Positions 1-7,819 of a stretch of 34,119 nt of DNA are shown here, piece after piece (the first letter of the stretch is position 1; every line of letters begins with the position of its first letter). The DNA lies in the IMG/VR virus record IMGVR_UViG_3300007363_000059, positions 1 to 34,119 of that record, one strand, 5' to 3'. Source of the stretch: a virus. Below the pieces are notes generated by a model. That model saw nothing but the letters and a program-made list of their open reading frames with translations, was not told the DNA's origin and did no database searches. A program made the translations under genes and the position numbers.

Positions 1-588
1 GAAAACAGCTTGATCACAAACTTTAATTGGTCTATTGACAGAATTTGCAGCAATGGCCATAAGCAAATTCATTATTGAATTATATTTACCCGCAAGTATT
101 CCAACATTATATATAAGTCTATCTTTAAATATTCCATGAATATAATCTCCAAAAGTTTCTTTTAGATTATTATTGCCCCATGGTTCATCACGGTAACGAA
201 TACTCTCGGAAGAAAAAATACAATTTTGAGGATTAAGTTTTTCTATATATTCGATAGGATTCTTTTGAAAAATAACATCTCGAACATCTGTTGTTATAAC
301 ATATCGATAAGAATTTTGTGAAAGATGGTGATAGAGATAGAAGAATCTTTCTACATGAGGTGCAAAATTATTGTTCAAAATCGCATCACCAAATTCATTC
401 AATTGGCCAGCAACAATTACAAAAATATTCTCACTTTGAATTTTCTTAATTGTGTCCGAAGAACAATTTCCTACAATTAATACCTTATCACCTGTAAATC
501 CACATCGATTTAATGAGTTAACCCAATATTTAATTATGTCCCAAGAATAATTACTACTAAAACCTATAATACAATCTTTTTCTTCCAT
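1..588 (-). CDS. Glycosyltransferase-like protein (partial, 3' end off window)
   Basis: The reading frame starts at ATG 588 and stays open through base 1, giving at least 196 residues; the C-terminus lies outside the window. The fold looks like a GT-A nucleotide-sugar transferase: an N-terminal alpha/beta part, then TTDVRDVIFQ at about residues 99-108, whose D-V-R-D resembles a metal-binding DxD site. A W-x-N-N and N-V-G-I-L-A-G segment follows, then CDQAVF near the cut end, typical of the acceptor-side D-Q motif. The gene to its right on the same strand is a paralogue that lacks these acidic residues. The likely role is adding sugar to a phage or host surface component or to DNA; the substrate cannot be told. 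The family call rests on motif pattern only. Confidence 0.6.
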   Translation of the reverse strand, partial: MEEKDCIIGFSSNYSWDIIKYWVNSLNRCGFTGDKVLIVGNCSSDTIKKIQSENIFVIVAGQLNEFGDAILNNNFAPHVERFFYLYHHLSQNSYRYVITTDVRDVIFQKNPIEYIEKLNPQNCIFSSESIRYRDEPWGNNNLKETFGDYIHGIFKDRLIYNVGILAGKYNSIMNLLMAIAANSVNRPIKVCDQAVF

Positions 589-595
589 GTAACCT

Positions 596-1273
596 CTATT
601 TAATATATTCATTCGAAATAAATTTACAATTACTACGATACATTTTTGATTGAAAAAGTATATTCAATCCAGATATAGTTGATGATCCCAAACTAACATT
701 ATTGCTATCTACTGGATGCAGTGGTGAATTTAAACATATTAAATAGAGCATTTCAAATAAATACAACATATCATCAAATTCACCAACAATAATATCATCT
801 AATATTATTTTTCTATCTTTCATTTTTTCAAAATAGAAATTTCCAAAAGATTGTATCATATTATTTTTGTGCCAATCTGATTGTGCAAATGTTTTTTCAC
901 TCTCAATCAGCGAAAAGGAATTTCCTTTTACTGTCAATGGAATTTTATCAATACTATCAAATTTATCTATTTTTGACAGTATCAAATATCTATATTTTTC
1001 TGTTAAAGTTTTTAAGAACGTATTCAGATGAATGTATTTTTCACGATCCAAATTGAAATCTCTAATATAATTATATCTTTCATTGGAAACATCTTCATTA
1101 AATGTATATACTATAATACCATTTTCTTTTAATTTATTTACTGTATCGAATGTTGCATTGTAACATACTACAGCAATATCTCCAGCAAATTTTACTTTCT
1201 TAATTGCGTCTAACCATGGCAGAATCTTTTCAAATGTTATTCCCGTAATTGCGGTTACTATCAAATCTTTCAA
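596..1273 (-). CDS. Degenerate glycosyltransferase-like paralogue
   Basis: This 225-residue protein aligns by eye over its whole length with the glycosyltransferase-like gene immediately downstream. Both share the opening beta strand, a 'FxGD' turn near residue 30, a 'kYRYLI/V' strand near residue 95, and a W-x-x-N-N-x-x-x-x-F-G segment near 140. The D-V-R-D of the sister is replaced by K-I-D-K, and the D-Q acceptor motif by N-N. It may therefore be a non-catalytic or changed-specificity partner. It overlaps the upstream gene by 4 nt (ATGA) and ends 7 nt before its sister starts, so the two are probably co-expressed. Homology to the sister is seen in sequence; loss of catalysis is inferred. 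Confidence 0.55.
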   Translation of the reverse strand: MKDLIVTAITGITFEKILPWLDAIKKVKFAGDIAVVCYNATFDTVNKLKENGIIVYTFNEDVSNERYNYIRDFNLDREKYIHLNTFLKTLTEKYRYLILSKIDKFDSIDKIPLTVKGNSFSLIESEKTFAQSDWHKNNMIQSFGNFYFEKMKDRKIILDDIIVGEFDDMLYLFEMLYLICLNSPLHPVDSNNVSLGSSTISGLNILFQSKMYRSNCKFISNEYIK

Positions 1274-2178
1274 ATTCTATCCTTTATGCTCTTAAATGAT
1301 TCCACTCGTATTTTTGGATTACTTGACATGAAATTCTTTTTTCTCATTATTGTTTTTACTATAACATCAAATTCACCTCTTTTAAATTCAACCACAACGG
1401 GTAAATTCAAATCTTTCTGTAAATCCTGAATGACATACTCTCCATTAGGATGATTTTTTATTTTTTCGGCTCTAGTTGCACTAATACGTTTAAATAAAGA
1501 TTTCAATTCATCCAATTTTATGCATGGTCTGTTCCTATCGTTGCTCAATCGCTCACCAAAATGTTTAGTAAACGCAATATCAACATTAAATTGATTTAAT
1601 AGTCTATCTGCAAATTTTTCCAAATCTTTTATTTCTTCGTAACTATATAATTGGCACTGATCTTCTTTTAATTGACCCGGCGTATCTTTCTGATATTTTT
1701 TTCTAAGAGTATCAGTTCCATCTTGTCCTGCACCAGAAATCGATAAAATATCTTTAGAAATATTTGATTGACTTTCTTTAATATTATATCTAAATTCAAT
1801 AGCATTGTCAATTAAAGTAAACAATTTAACCAAATATTCAAAATGAACTTTTAGAAATCTTAGAATAGTATTTTTTTCAGATATTCGTCTAATTCTAGTA
1901 TCTCTATGTTTTGATCCTATCGTAGATTTATTTAAAAATTTTTCAAAATTATCGAGAAAATGTATAGCATATTTTGAATGATCTGTTCCCCGAATCTTGA
2001 TATCGCTAACATATTTTTTAAAATACAAAAGAAATATCTTATTCTTTTCTAACACTGAAAAGAAATTTTTGGGTATTGTTCTAAATAAATCGCTTATGTT
2101 TTTATCATCAATATCTTCAATAGCATCATTTATTCTCGAATAGTCCAACGAAATGATTATATTATCTATTTTATTCAT
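1270..2178 (-). CDS. Conserved phage protein of unknown function
   Basis: I do not recognise a named family with certainty. The 302-residue protein is predicted mostly helical in its first half. Its last 100 residues form a compact unit with F-T-K-H-F-G-E-R-L-S-N-D-R-N-R at about 205-219 and a C-terminal strand-rich part ending V-I-V-K-T-I-M-R-K-K-N-F. That His/Arg-Asn pattern followed by a hydrophobic strand pair recalls RelE-like or BrnT-like small alpha/beta folds, but this is only an impression. It is translationally coupled to the gene upstream (4-nt overlap) and to the gene downstream (4-nt overlap), suggesting the neighbours act together. Confidence 0.6.
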   Translation of the reverse strand: MNKIDNIIISLDYSRINDAIEDIDDKNISDLFRTIPKNFFSVLEKNKIFLLYFKKYVSDIKIRGTDHSKYAIHFLDNFEKFLNKSTIGSKHRDTRIRRISEKNTILRFLKVHFEYLVKLFTLIDNAIEFRYNIKESQSNISKDILSISGAGQDGTDTLRKKYQKDTPGQLKEDQCQLYSYEEIKDLEKFADRLLNQFNVDIAFTKHFGERLSNDRNRPCIKLDELKSLFKRISATRAEKIKNHPNGEYVIQDLQKDLNLPVVVEFKRGEFDVIVKTIMRKKNFMSSNPKIRVESFKSIKDRI

Positions 2179-3239
2179 TTACAACCTTTATATTGTAATT
2201 TTAAATTCATGAATGCACCCAATTTGCCTTTTGGCTTCTCTCTTCTAAAATCAGAATCGGATCGTATTACCATATTTAATGATTGTTTATAATCTATTGC
2301 TTCCAAATCAATATACCATGATTGTTTTGATTCGGGATTCAAATACGCATTAACATTTTTCGTATCTGTAATACATTTTGCCAAATTATCGTTGCATATA
2401 GTATATTTATTGTTAATCGCTTTGAGTAATACGATAGGTATTTGACTAGAATTTGATTGATTAATTCTAAATTCACTTTTTATCCAATTTAAAGACGTTT
2501 TTTGATGATTGTTTATATAACCAATCATTCGACTATTGCAAATTCTAAGTAATTCCCAATACATTTCATCAAAATGAACTGGATTTTTTTCTTGAAATGT
2601 GACTAAACTATCAATTAATGATTTGTTCGGTCGAATTATATTTCGACTATCAAATTGAATATAATTATCGGCATTTACGGTATTGGATAGTTCTGGAACA
2701 TTACTATAAATTTTAGTCCATAATTCTTGTTTCATTTCATATAAAGAATTGGGAATCACTTGCATCCATACTGGTTTCAATAAAGTTGATTTCAATCGAC
2801 TATTTAATCTAGGTTCGATTGTATGCTGAGTTCCGGCTTTAATTGATATGCCACTAACATCACCATTGTTAAATGTTATAAAAATATCACCTGGATGATT
2901 TTTATCAATATTTAATGGTTTATCGTATGCGCCCCATACACAATTCTTTATTGGTTTTGCATCATTAATAGTATATAGATACTCCAATATACCATAACAA
3001 TTTTGAAACTTGGAATCACGAATCTCGGGAGATAGTTTATTTTTATTTAAAACGAGATTTTTGCCAACTGATACACTATAATCGGAAACGAAAGTCTTTC
3101 TTGATTTCTTTTCATTCAAATTCAATTCTTCGAAAAACGGTTCTATTTCAGTATAATCTTTCGGTAGAAATTTATTATTGAAACAAAGTGCTGGTATTAG
3201 TTCTGTAATAGTTGAACTAATATAAGTATATTGATGCAT
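2175..3239 (-). CDS. Conserved phage protein, possible PD-(D/E)XK-like fold
   Basis: This 354-residue protein contains HPGDIFITFNNG at about 115-126, followed by GISIKAG at 130-136. The spacing D118-x13-S-I-K134 resembles the nuclease-core pattern D-x(n)-(D/E)-x-K with the acidic residue replaced by Ser. Proteins with a similar 'GD-strand-turn-S-I/L-K' block occur in T4-like marine phages without known function. The stretch after it (T-I-E-P-R-L-N-S) is also conserved in the ones I remember. It overlaps both neighbours by 4 nt or less. Whether it cuts nucleic acid cannot be judged; the altered acidic position argues for caution. Confidence 0.6.
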   Translation of the reverse strand: MHQYTYISSTITELIPALCFNNKFLPKDYTEIEPFFEELNLNEKKSRKTFVSDYSVSVGKNLVLNKNKLSPEIRDSKFQNCYGILEYLYTINDAKPIKNCVWGAYDKPLNIDKNHPGDIFITFNNGDVSGISIKAGTQHTIEPRLNSRLKSTLLKPVWMQVIPNSLYEMKQELWTKIYSNVPELSNTVNADNYIQFDSRNIIRPNKSLIDSLVTFQEKNPVHFDEMYWELLRICNSRMIGYINNHQKTSLNWIKSEFRINQSNSSQIPIVLLKAINNKYTICNDNLAKCITDTKNVNAYLNPESKQSWYIDLEAIDYKQSLNMVIRSDSDFRREKPKGKLGAFMNLKLQYKGCK

Positions 3240-3508
3240 TAATCTTCGATCATCTCATCCATGAATCTACTGATAATCAATTCTTGTTTACTTAATTCTA
3301 GCATACCAACTGCTGATGTTAGCGAATATGTTATTGGAATAATTTCAGTCGAATCATCAAATTTTGTGATAATAATTAATTCTGAAATTTCACCATTTAA
3401 TAATTGTTCTTTAGTATCTTCCAGAAATTTAATAGCAATTTTATTGAATTCATTTTCTATTTTTTTATCAATAGGAACCAATTCTAATACTTTTTTATCT
3501 TTTTTCAT
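3239..3508 (-). CDS. Small hypothetical protein
   Basis: This 89-residue acidic protein has a lysine-rich N-terminus (MKKDKK), a central helix with a short beta hairpin, and no cysteines or membrane segment. It is not recognised. Its last base overlaps the start of the downstream gene, in line with the tight packing of the array, which supports it being real rather than the plus-strand frame on top of it. A 58-nt gap separates it from the gene 41 C-terminal part upstream. Confidence 0.55.
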   Translation of the reverse strand: MKKDKKVLELVPIDKKIENEFNKIAIKFLEDTKEQLLNGEISELIIITKFDDSTEIIPITYSLTSAVGMLELSKQELIISRFMDEMIED

Positions 3509-3566
3509 ATTTTAATTTAAAAATTATAGAGGTGTCTTATTTACAATAACAAGCTATTCAAATTCA

Positions 3567-4013
3567 TTACAATTTTAATCCAGAAAAATCTTTATTGAAT
3601 CGTCTTTTCTTATTTCTATCATCATTCAATTCTACTCCCGAATCGGCGATTCTTTCCTGTCCGACATCTTCTATGTTATATAATCTCATCTTAGATCGAT
3701 CAACACCTACAACGAAACGTTTATTAGTTGATAGATCGGAATATCGATTCTTTAATTGTTTAACCATTATTTGATTTAATTTATCAAGTTCTTCTGTTCG
3801 AATCAAACCTAAAATCAAATCTGCTGTTGAATTAAGTCCATAAGATTCCGACATATTGGACAAATCAACATCTGAATTATCATATCCGCTATTATGAGTT
3901 AAAATATCATTTGCAAAAAATAAATTATCATTCGAAACTGATATATCAACTGTTTTCTCAGTTCCAATTTTTCTAATACTTACGATTTCATCTAAACAAA
4001 AAGTGATTGACAT
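3567..4013 (-). CDS. 41: Split-intein C-half fused to C-terminal part of replicative helicase gp41
   Basis: Residues 1-41 are an intein C-half. A beta-strand block (T-V-D-I-S-V-S-N-D-N-L-F-F-A-N-D) is followed by I-L-T-H-N, and residue 42 is Ser, the standard C-terminal splice junction (His-Asn, then Ser+1). Residues 42-148 are the end of T4 gp41 (DnaB-like 5'-3' replicative helicase): S-G-Y-D-N-S-D-V and then S-E-S-Y-G-L-N-S-T-A-D, matching T4 'SGF..SDISMSDTAESAGLPATAD'. Splicing to the upstream half would give a helicase of about 459 residues, close to T4 gp41 (475). The start has a strong Shine-Dalgarno AGGGG about 8 nt upstream, so it is translated independently. It overlaps the endonuclease stop by 22 nt. 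Confidence 0.93.
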   Translation of the reverse strand: MSITFCLDEIVSIRKIGTEKTVDISVSNDNLFFANDILTHNSGYDNSDVDLSNMSESYGLNSTADLILGLIRTEELDKLNQIMVKQLKNRYSDLSTNKRFVVGVDRSKMRLYNIEDVGQERIADSGVELNDDRNKKRRFNKDFSGLKL

Positions 4014-5317
4014 AATACTATTCCCCTATCGCGCAAATAATCATATAAAGCATTCATATCCTCTTTCAAGTTCCAACTTCTAATAATCTTAACATCAAAA
4101 CCTCTATTTTCCGCCACATATTTCTTAAACAAATCCGAATCAAAATTGAGTTTGAATTCCGCTAAATTCAAACTATGAGTTAAACTATAATCAACATCCG
4201 CATGGAATCTTACACCATGATATTCGAATATTAAATTTAATTTAGGAAAAACAAAATCGTAAAAGAATATTCTTTTGCCCGACACATCAAATTCTTCTTT
4301 ATTTGTTCTAATAAAGAATTCATCTTCACCATAGAAACAATTATTTTCAGTGACTTCTTCAATTTTTAAAACTATTGGCAACAAATATTTCATTGATTCT
4401 TTTGAGAAATTGGATTTACAGTTTCTCTTTCCTTGAATGTCGGATATCAATTCAAACGAAGTAGTATCCGAAATGCCCCTTTTTCTATAATATTCGATAC
4501 ATAGAACATTATTACTTTTTAGTTTAGAAATAAATTCTGTATATTTCGCAGTTCCTATATCCAGTCCATATCTTTTGATGAAACTATTAAGCGAAGTTTT
4601 ATTATATCTTTTATCCAATAAAACATTAATTTCATTTATAGTTTTACCAGATTCTAACAATTTTGTGACATATTTAACTTTTTTACTATTTGCATTTTTC
4701 TTAGCAAGTCGCTCATTGTATAGAATATTTCCTAAATCAACACCATATTTTTCATGATATGCTAATAATGTATTGTTGAATCCTTGTTTTGCAACAAACT
4801 TCTTATACCTTTCTATTCCATCTATTTCACCATGTCTACGAATAAAAGCATCTTTAGATGTTGAAAAATTAGTATTATCCCAAAAGTCCTTGTATTTTAT
4901 TGGCCCATCTATTTCGCCATGCCTTAAAATAAATCCAGCCAAGCTAAATGATTTTTTTGCCAACATATCATTCCATTTTTTCTCCCCCTGATGTATTCCA
5001 TACTTATTTTGTAAATTCTCAAGTGTTATTGCTGAATCTTTACATCTTTGACGATATATTATTTCACCATGATGTTCACCATATCTCATTATACATGCAA
5101 TATATGAGGTAGAATCTTTACTTTTTAATTTATTTCTACACTCTACGAATCTTTTATATATATCAGGTATCCCTAATAAAATCTGTTTAGATATGATTTT
5201 CGTAGGAACCGCTCCAAATTCGTCAAATATGCGCTGCAATTCCTTCAACACATCATCTGAAATATTCTCAACACCATTCTTCTTTATCGTCTTTAAAAAA
5301 TAATCGAAACTTGCCAT
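3992..5317 (-). CDS. Free-standing Vsr-like (EDxHD) homing endonuclease between the split gp41 halves
   Basis: This 441-residue protein has two parts. Residues 79-255 hold six modules beginning (Y/H)-G-x-x-x-G at 79, 106, 133, 162, 191 and 250, each followed by a helix, probably a modular DNA-binding array. Residues about 320-420 carry a Vsr/EDxHD-type nuclease core: E331 in GEDEFF, D354 in FFYDFVFP, then IFEYHGVRFHAD (E365, H367, H372, D374) and IIRSW at 411-415. Families of this kind (I-Bth0305I-like) are known partners of fractured, split-intein genes; its target is presumably an intact, uninterrupted gene 41. The Shine-Dalgarno AAGGA lies 7 nt before ATG, and the start codon is in a hairpin (see separate entry). 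Target and activity are inferred. Confidence 0.85.
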   Translation of the reverse strand: MASFDYFLKTIKKNGVENISDDVLKELQRIFDEFGAVPTKIISKQILLGIPDIYKRFVECRNKLKSKDSTSYIACIMRYGEHHGEIIYRQRCKDSAITLENLQNKYGIHQGEKKWNDMLAKKSFSLAGFILRHGEIDGPIKYKDFWDNTNFSTSKDAFIRRHGEIDGIERYKKFVAKQGFNNTLLAYHEKYGVDLGNILYNERLAKKNANSKKVKYVTKLLESGKTINEINVLLDKRYNKTSLNSFIKRYGLDIGTAKYTEFISKLKSNNVLCIEYYRKRGISDTTSFELISDIQGKRNCKSNFSKESMKYLLPIVLKIEEVTENNCFYGEDEFFIRTNKEEFDVSGKRIFFYDFVFPKLNLIFEYHGVRFHADVDYSLTHSLNLAEFKLNFDSDLFKKYVAENRGFDVKIIRSWNLKEDMNALYDYLRDRGIVLCQSLFV

Positions 5318-5348
5318 AACTGTATCCTTTTTAGTGGTATACAGTTAT
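5316..5348 (-). promoter_or_regulatory. Hairpin covering the endonuclease start codon
   Basis: A perfect 10-bp inverted repeat (ATACAGTTAT at 5339-5348 and ATAACTGTAT at 5316-5325, plus strand) encloses a 13-nt loop. On the minus-strand mRNA the loop holds the Shine-Dalgarno AAGG, and the right arm contains the first two bases of the ATG (5317-5315). Transcripts read through from gene 41 would therefore hide the start codon. T4 intron endonuclease I-TevI is controlled in this way. The base pairing is seen; the regulatory effect is inferred. Confidence 0.6.
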
Positions 5349-5353
5349 TTATT
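5346..5353 (-). promoter_or_regulatory. Possible late promoter for the endonuclease (AATAAATA)
   Basis: AATAAATA on the minus strand matches 7 of 8 positions of the T4 late box TATAAATA. T4 late start sites lie about six bases past the box, which would be near 5340. This removes most of the left arm of the start-codon hairpin and would free the ribosome site. A 7/8 match in AT-rich DNA is weak on its own; the position is what makes it worth noting. Confidence 0.3.
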
Positions 5354-5365
5354 ATTCCAAACATT

Positions 5366-6709
5366 TTACTGTGTTGGGGAAATAACATTATTTACAAATA
5401 AATAATCTCCAATCTGCAATAAATTGTCTATCGATTTCATACCATCAATTGTTGGAAAAATGTGTTTTTTGGAACACTTTATTTTTTTCCCAGATTTTAA
5501 TACTATTTCATATACTTCATTTTCTTCAATTGGAAAAATATGATTGACATCAACAAATCCATTCGTACCAAGTATTTTATCACCTATCACCAAATCTTTG
5601 ATCGGAATTTTTCCTTTAGTCATATGCTCAACTAACGTATTCAATACCAAACATTTATTAGTTTGGGCACCGGAGATGACAGGAACATTATATTCCATTG
5701 CTAATCCACGCAATTCTTCTGCTATTGATTTAACTATTAAATAAGAATTAGCACCAGAACTCATTTTAATTCGACTACTAGAACAAATACCTAAATAATC
5801 AACTACTATTAAATCTGGTTGAAAATTCTTTTTAGTTTTCAACTCCTCTAAGAGTACCCTAAAATGTCCAGCATGGGCACTAGATGTTGGATATTCCTTT
5901 ATCACTAATTTACCATTGGATCGATCACGCAATTTATCAATTCTCTTATTAAACGATTCCTTGGATAATGCCACCAAATCTTTAATATCAATATTGAGTA
6001 AATTTGCATCAATTCTCTGCGCTATTCGTTCTTCTGCCATTTCCAAAGTAATATATAAAACATTTTTGCCCTGTGATATAGCAGATGCCGCCATGTGACA
6101 CATCACTAAAGTTTTACCTAATCCAGTCATTGCAAGAAATATAGTAAGACTCTTTTTGCTCATGCCACCATCTGTAATTTTATTCAATAAATTAATATCA
6201 AATGGTATTTTTTCTTCGCGACGGTTATAAAAATCATATCTTGCTTCGGCATCAATAAAATAATCATGTCCGACATTTTTATCAAAAGATACTCCCAATG
6301 CATCCTGAAGTATCTTCGGTATCGCCTCTGGCGTTAAAACTTTATCCTCATTATTAATAATAGTTAGTGATTTTAGAATGGCATTATAGACTGCGCGATC
6401 TTTAAAATATTTCTCGGTATGTTTCAATAACCAATCAATATTGGAATCATCTACTTCCAAAGACTTTAATAATTTATTACATTTAGTTAATAGTTCATCC
6501 GATAAATTCTTTCGATTGGAAAGTTCTATGCTAATAATATCTTTCGTAGGTAGCTTATTATATTTAGCAAAAAATTGTACTATTTCTTGTGCTAATGTTC
6601 TATCAATTGAATCAACAAAATAATCTAACTCTATAAAAGGTATAATTTTTCTAGCATATAGTTCATTATGTAATAAATTCTCAAGAATTTTTCTCTCAAT
6701 ATCACTCAT
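5366..6709 (-). CDS. 41: N-terminal part of replicative helicase gp41 fused to split-intein N-half
   Basis: Residues 1-352 are T4 gp41-like: an N-terminal helical domain, Walker A FLAMTGLGKT at 191-200, TLEMAEERIAQR at about 221-232, Walker B IVVDYLG at 301-307, and the DNA-binding-loop motif ending S-G-A-Q-T-N-K at 352. Cys353 starts a 95-residue intein N-half (coding 5653-5369): C-L-V-L-N-T at the splice site, a K-D-L-V-I-G-D-K-I-L block B-like start, and K-K-H-I-F-P-T near 414-420. It stops without an endonuclease domain or C-terminal splice motif. The rest of the intein and helicase is encoded separately at 3567-4013, so the protein must be joined by trans-splicing. The intein lies at a catalytic loop, a usual intein site. 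Confidence 0.93.
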   Translation of the reverse strand: MSDIERKILENLLHNELYARKIIPFIELDYFVDSIDRTLAQEIVQFFAKYNKLPTKDIISIELSNRKNLSDELLTKCNKLLKSLEVDDSNIDWLLKHTEKYFKDRAVYNAILKSLTIINNEDKVLTPEAIPKILQDALGVSFDKNVGHDYFIDAEARYDFYNRREEKIPFDINLLNKITDGGMSKKSLTIFLAMTGLGKTLVMCHMAASAISQGKNVLYITLEMAEERIAQRIDANLLNIDIKDLVALSKESFNKRIDKLRDRSNGKLVIKEYPTSSAHAGHFRVLLEELKTKKNFQPDLIVVDYLGICSSSRIKMSSGANSYLIVKSIAEELRGLAMEYNVPVISGAQTNKCLVLNTLVEHMTKGKIPIKDLVIGDKILGTNGFVDVNHIFPIEENEVYEIVLKSGKKIKCSKKHIFPTIDGMKSIDNLLQIGDYLFVNNVISPTQ

Positions 6710-6721
6710 GTATAGATGCTA

Positions 6722-7768
6722 TTATTTGGCTATATAATCAATCATTGATTCCGAAGTAAATTGATATTTACTCGATACGAATGTCTTGAATTTTTCGCTT
6801 ATTAAGAGATTTTCCCAAAAATCAACATCTTCCATTAATGTTTTTAGTCGAATACCCTTATCATTTTCCGCGATTTCGCCGGTAGTTAGATCAACTTTAT
6901 TATACCAACCTTGCTTAGTATTCAGTATAAATTTACCCTCAATTGCCAATTCTAACAATCCAGAATATCGCTGAATACCTTTATCATAATTCACCAAAAA
7001 CATGAATTTAGATTTTTCCTTAACAAATCTTGATTTTTCAATATTTATTGTAAAATTCCAACCTACAATATCCGTTCCATCTTTCTCTTGTGATTTCGTG
7101 ATTATGAATACTTGATTCGATGAGTACATTATAGAAGTACCACCTGATAGAATCGTTTTCGCATATAATTCCATTGTTTGATAAACATGATTAATCACAA
7201 TACAAGGAATATCTTTAGTAGTAAGATGTGGAGTTATTATTCTAAATAAACTACGAATCGATTTGGCTCTAGTCATATCCGCTACTGATTTTTCATCTAT
7301 AGCATCTTCCACTTCCTTTTTAGATGAAAGTGCGCCAATACTATCAACAAAAATGATAACTTTATCTTTTCTTTCTATTGCCTCTAACCTTTTAACAACA
7401 TCAAATTTCAACTGTTCAATATTTTCAATAGGTATATGCAATACTCTACTGGCATCTATTCCATTTGATTTCAAATACTGAGGAGTTACACCGAATTCAG
7501 AATCATAGAACAAACATATTGAGTCAGGATACTTTGTCAAAAAAGCTTTAATACAAAATAATCCAAGAAGTGTTTTAAATGTCTTGGATGCACCTGCGAA
7601 TACCGTCAAACCAGGAACTAATCCGCCATCCAATTTACCAGAAAATGCCACATTTAAAATGGGCAAATCTGTTGGAATAACATCCTTTTCATTAAAAAAT
7701 GTTGATTCCGATAATATTTCCGCCGACTTAACTGTACCGGCAACTTTTACTCTATCTAATAGTCCCAT
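6722..7768 (-). CDS. uvsX: UvsX, RecA-like strand-exchange recombinase
   Basis: This 348-residue protein forms the presynaptic filament for recombination-dependent replication and repair, loaded by UvsY (also in this window). Walker A is GASKTFKT at 59-66, very close to T4 GPSKSFKS. Walker B is IIFVDSIGAL at 138-147. A Q-T-M-E-L-Y-A-K region with S-G-G-T matches loop 2, and the C-terminal part resembles T4 UvsX. Length is slightly below T4 UvsX (391). It sits between gp43 upstream and gp41 downstream, the order known from T4-like phages. Confidence 0.95.
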   Translation of the reverse strand: MGLLDRVKVAGTVKSAEILSESTFFNEKDVIPTDLPILNVAFSGKLDGGLVPGLTVFAGASKTFKTLLGLFCIKAFLTKYPDSICLFYDSEFGVTPQYLKSNGIDASRVLHIPIENIEQLKFDVVKRLEAIERKDKVIIFVDSIGALSSKKEVEDAIDEKSVADMTRAKSIRSLFRIITPHLTTKDIPCIVINHVYQTMELYAKTILSGGTSIMYSSNQVFIITKSQEKDGTDIVGWNFTINIEKSRFVKEKSKFMFLVNYDKGIQRYSGLLELAIEGKFILNTKQGWYNKVDLTTGEIAENDKGIRLKTLMEDVDFWENLLISEKFKTFVSSKYQFTSESMIDYIAK

Positions 7769-7819
7769 ATTCTCTCATTTTAATGTTAACGTACATTATA
7801 ACAAATTCAATAACAACAT

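Noticed and set aside
3261-3515. Plus-strand 84-aa frame
   Set aside because: It is the reverse of the 89-aa gene, which fits the overlapping leftward array.
3567-6709. Gene 41 broken by a frameshift or a pseudogene
   Set aside because: Both breaks coincide with exact intein splice residues (Cys+1; His-Asn then Ser), each part has an open frame, and the C-part has its own ribosome site.
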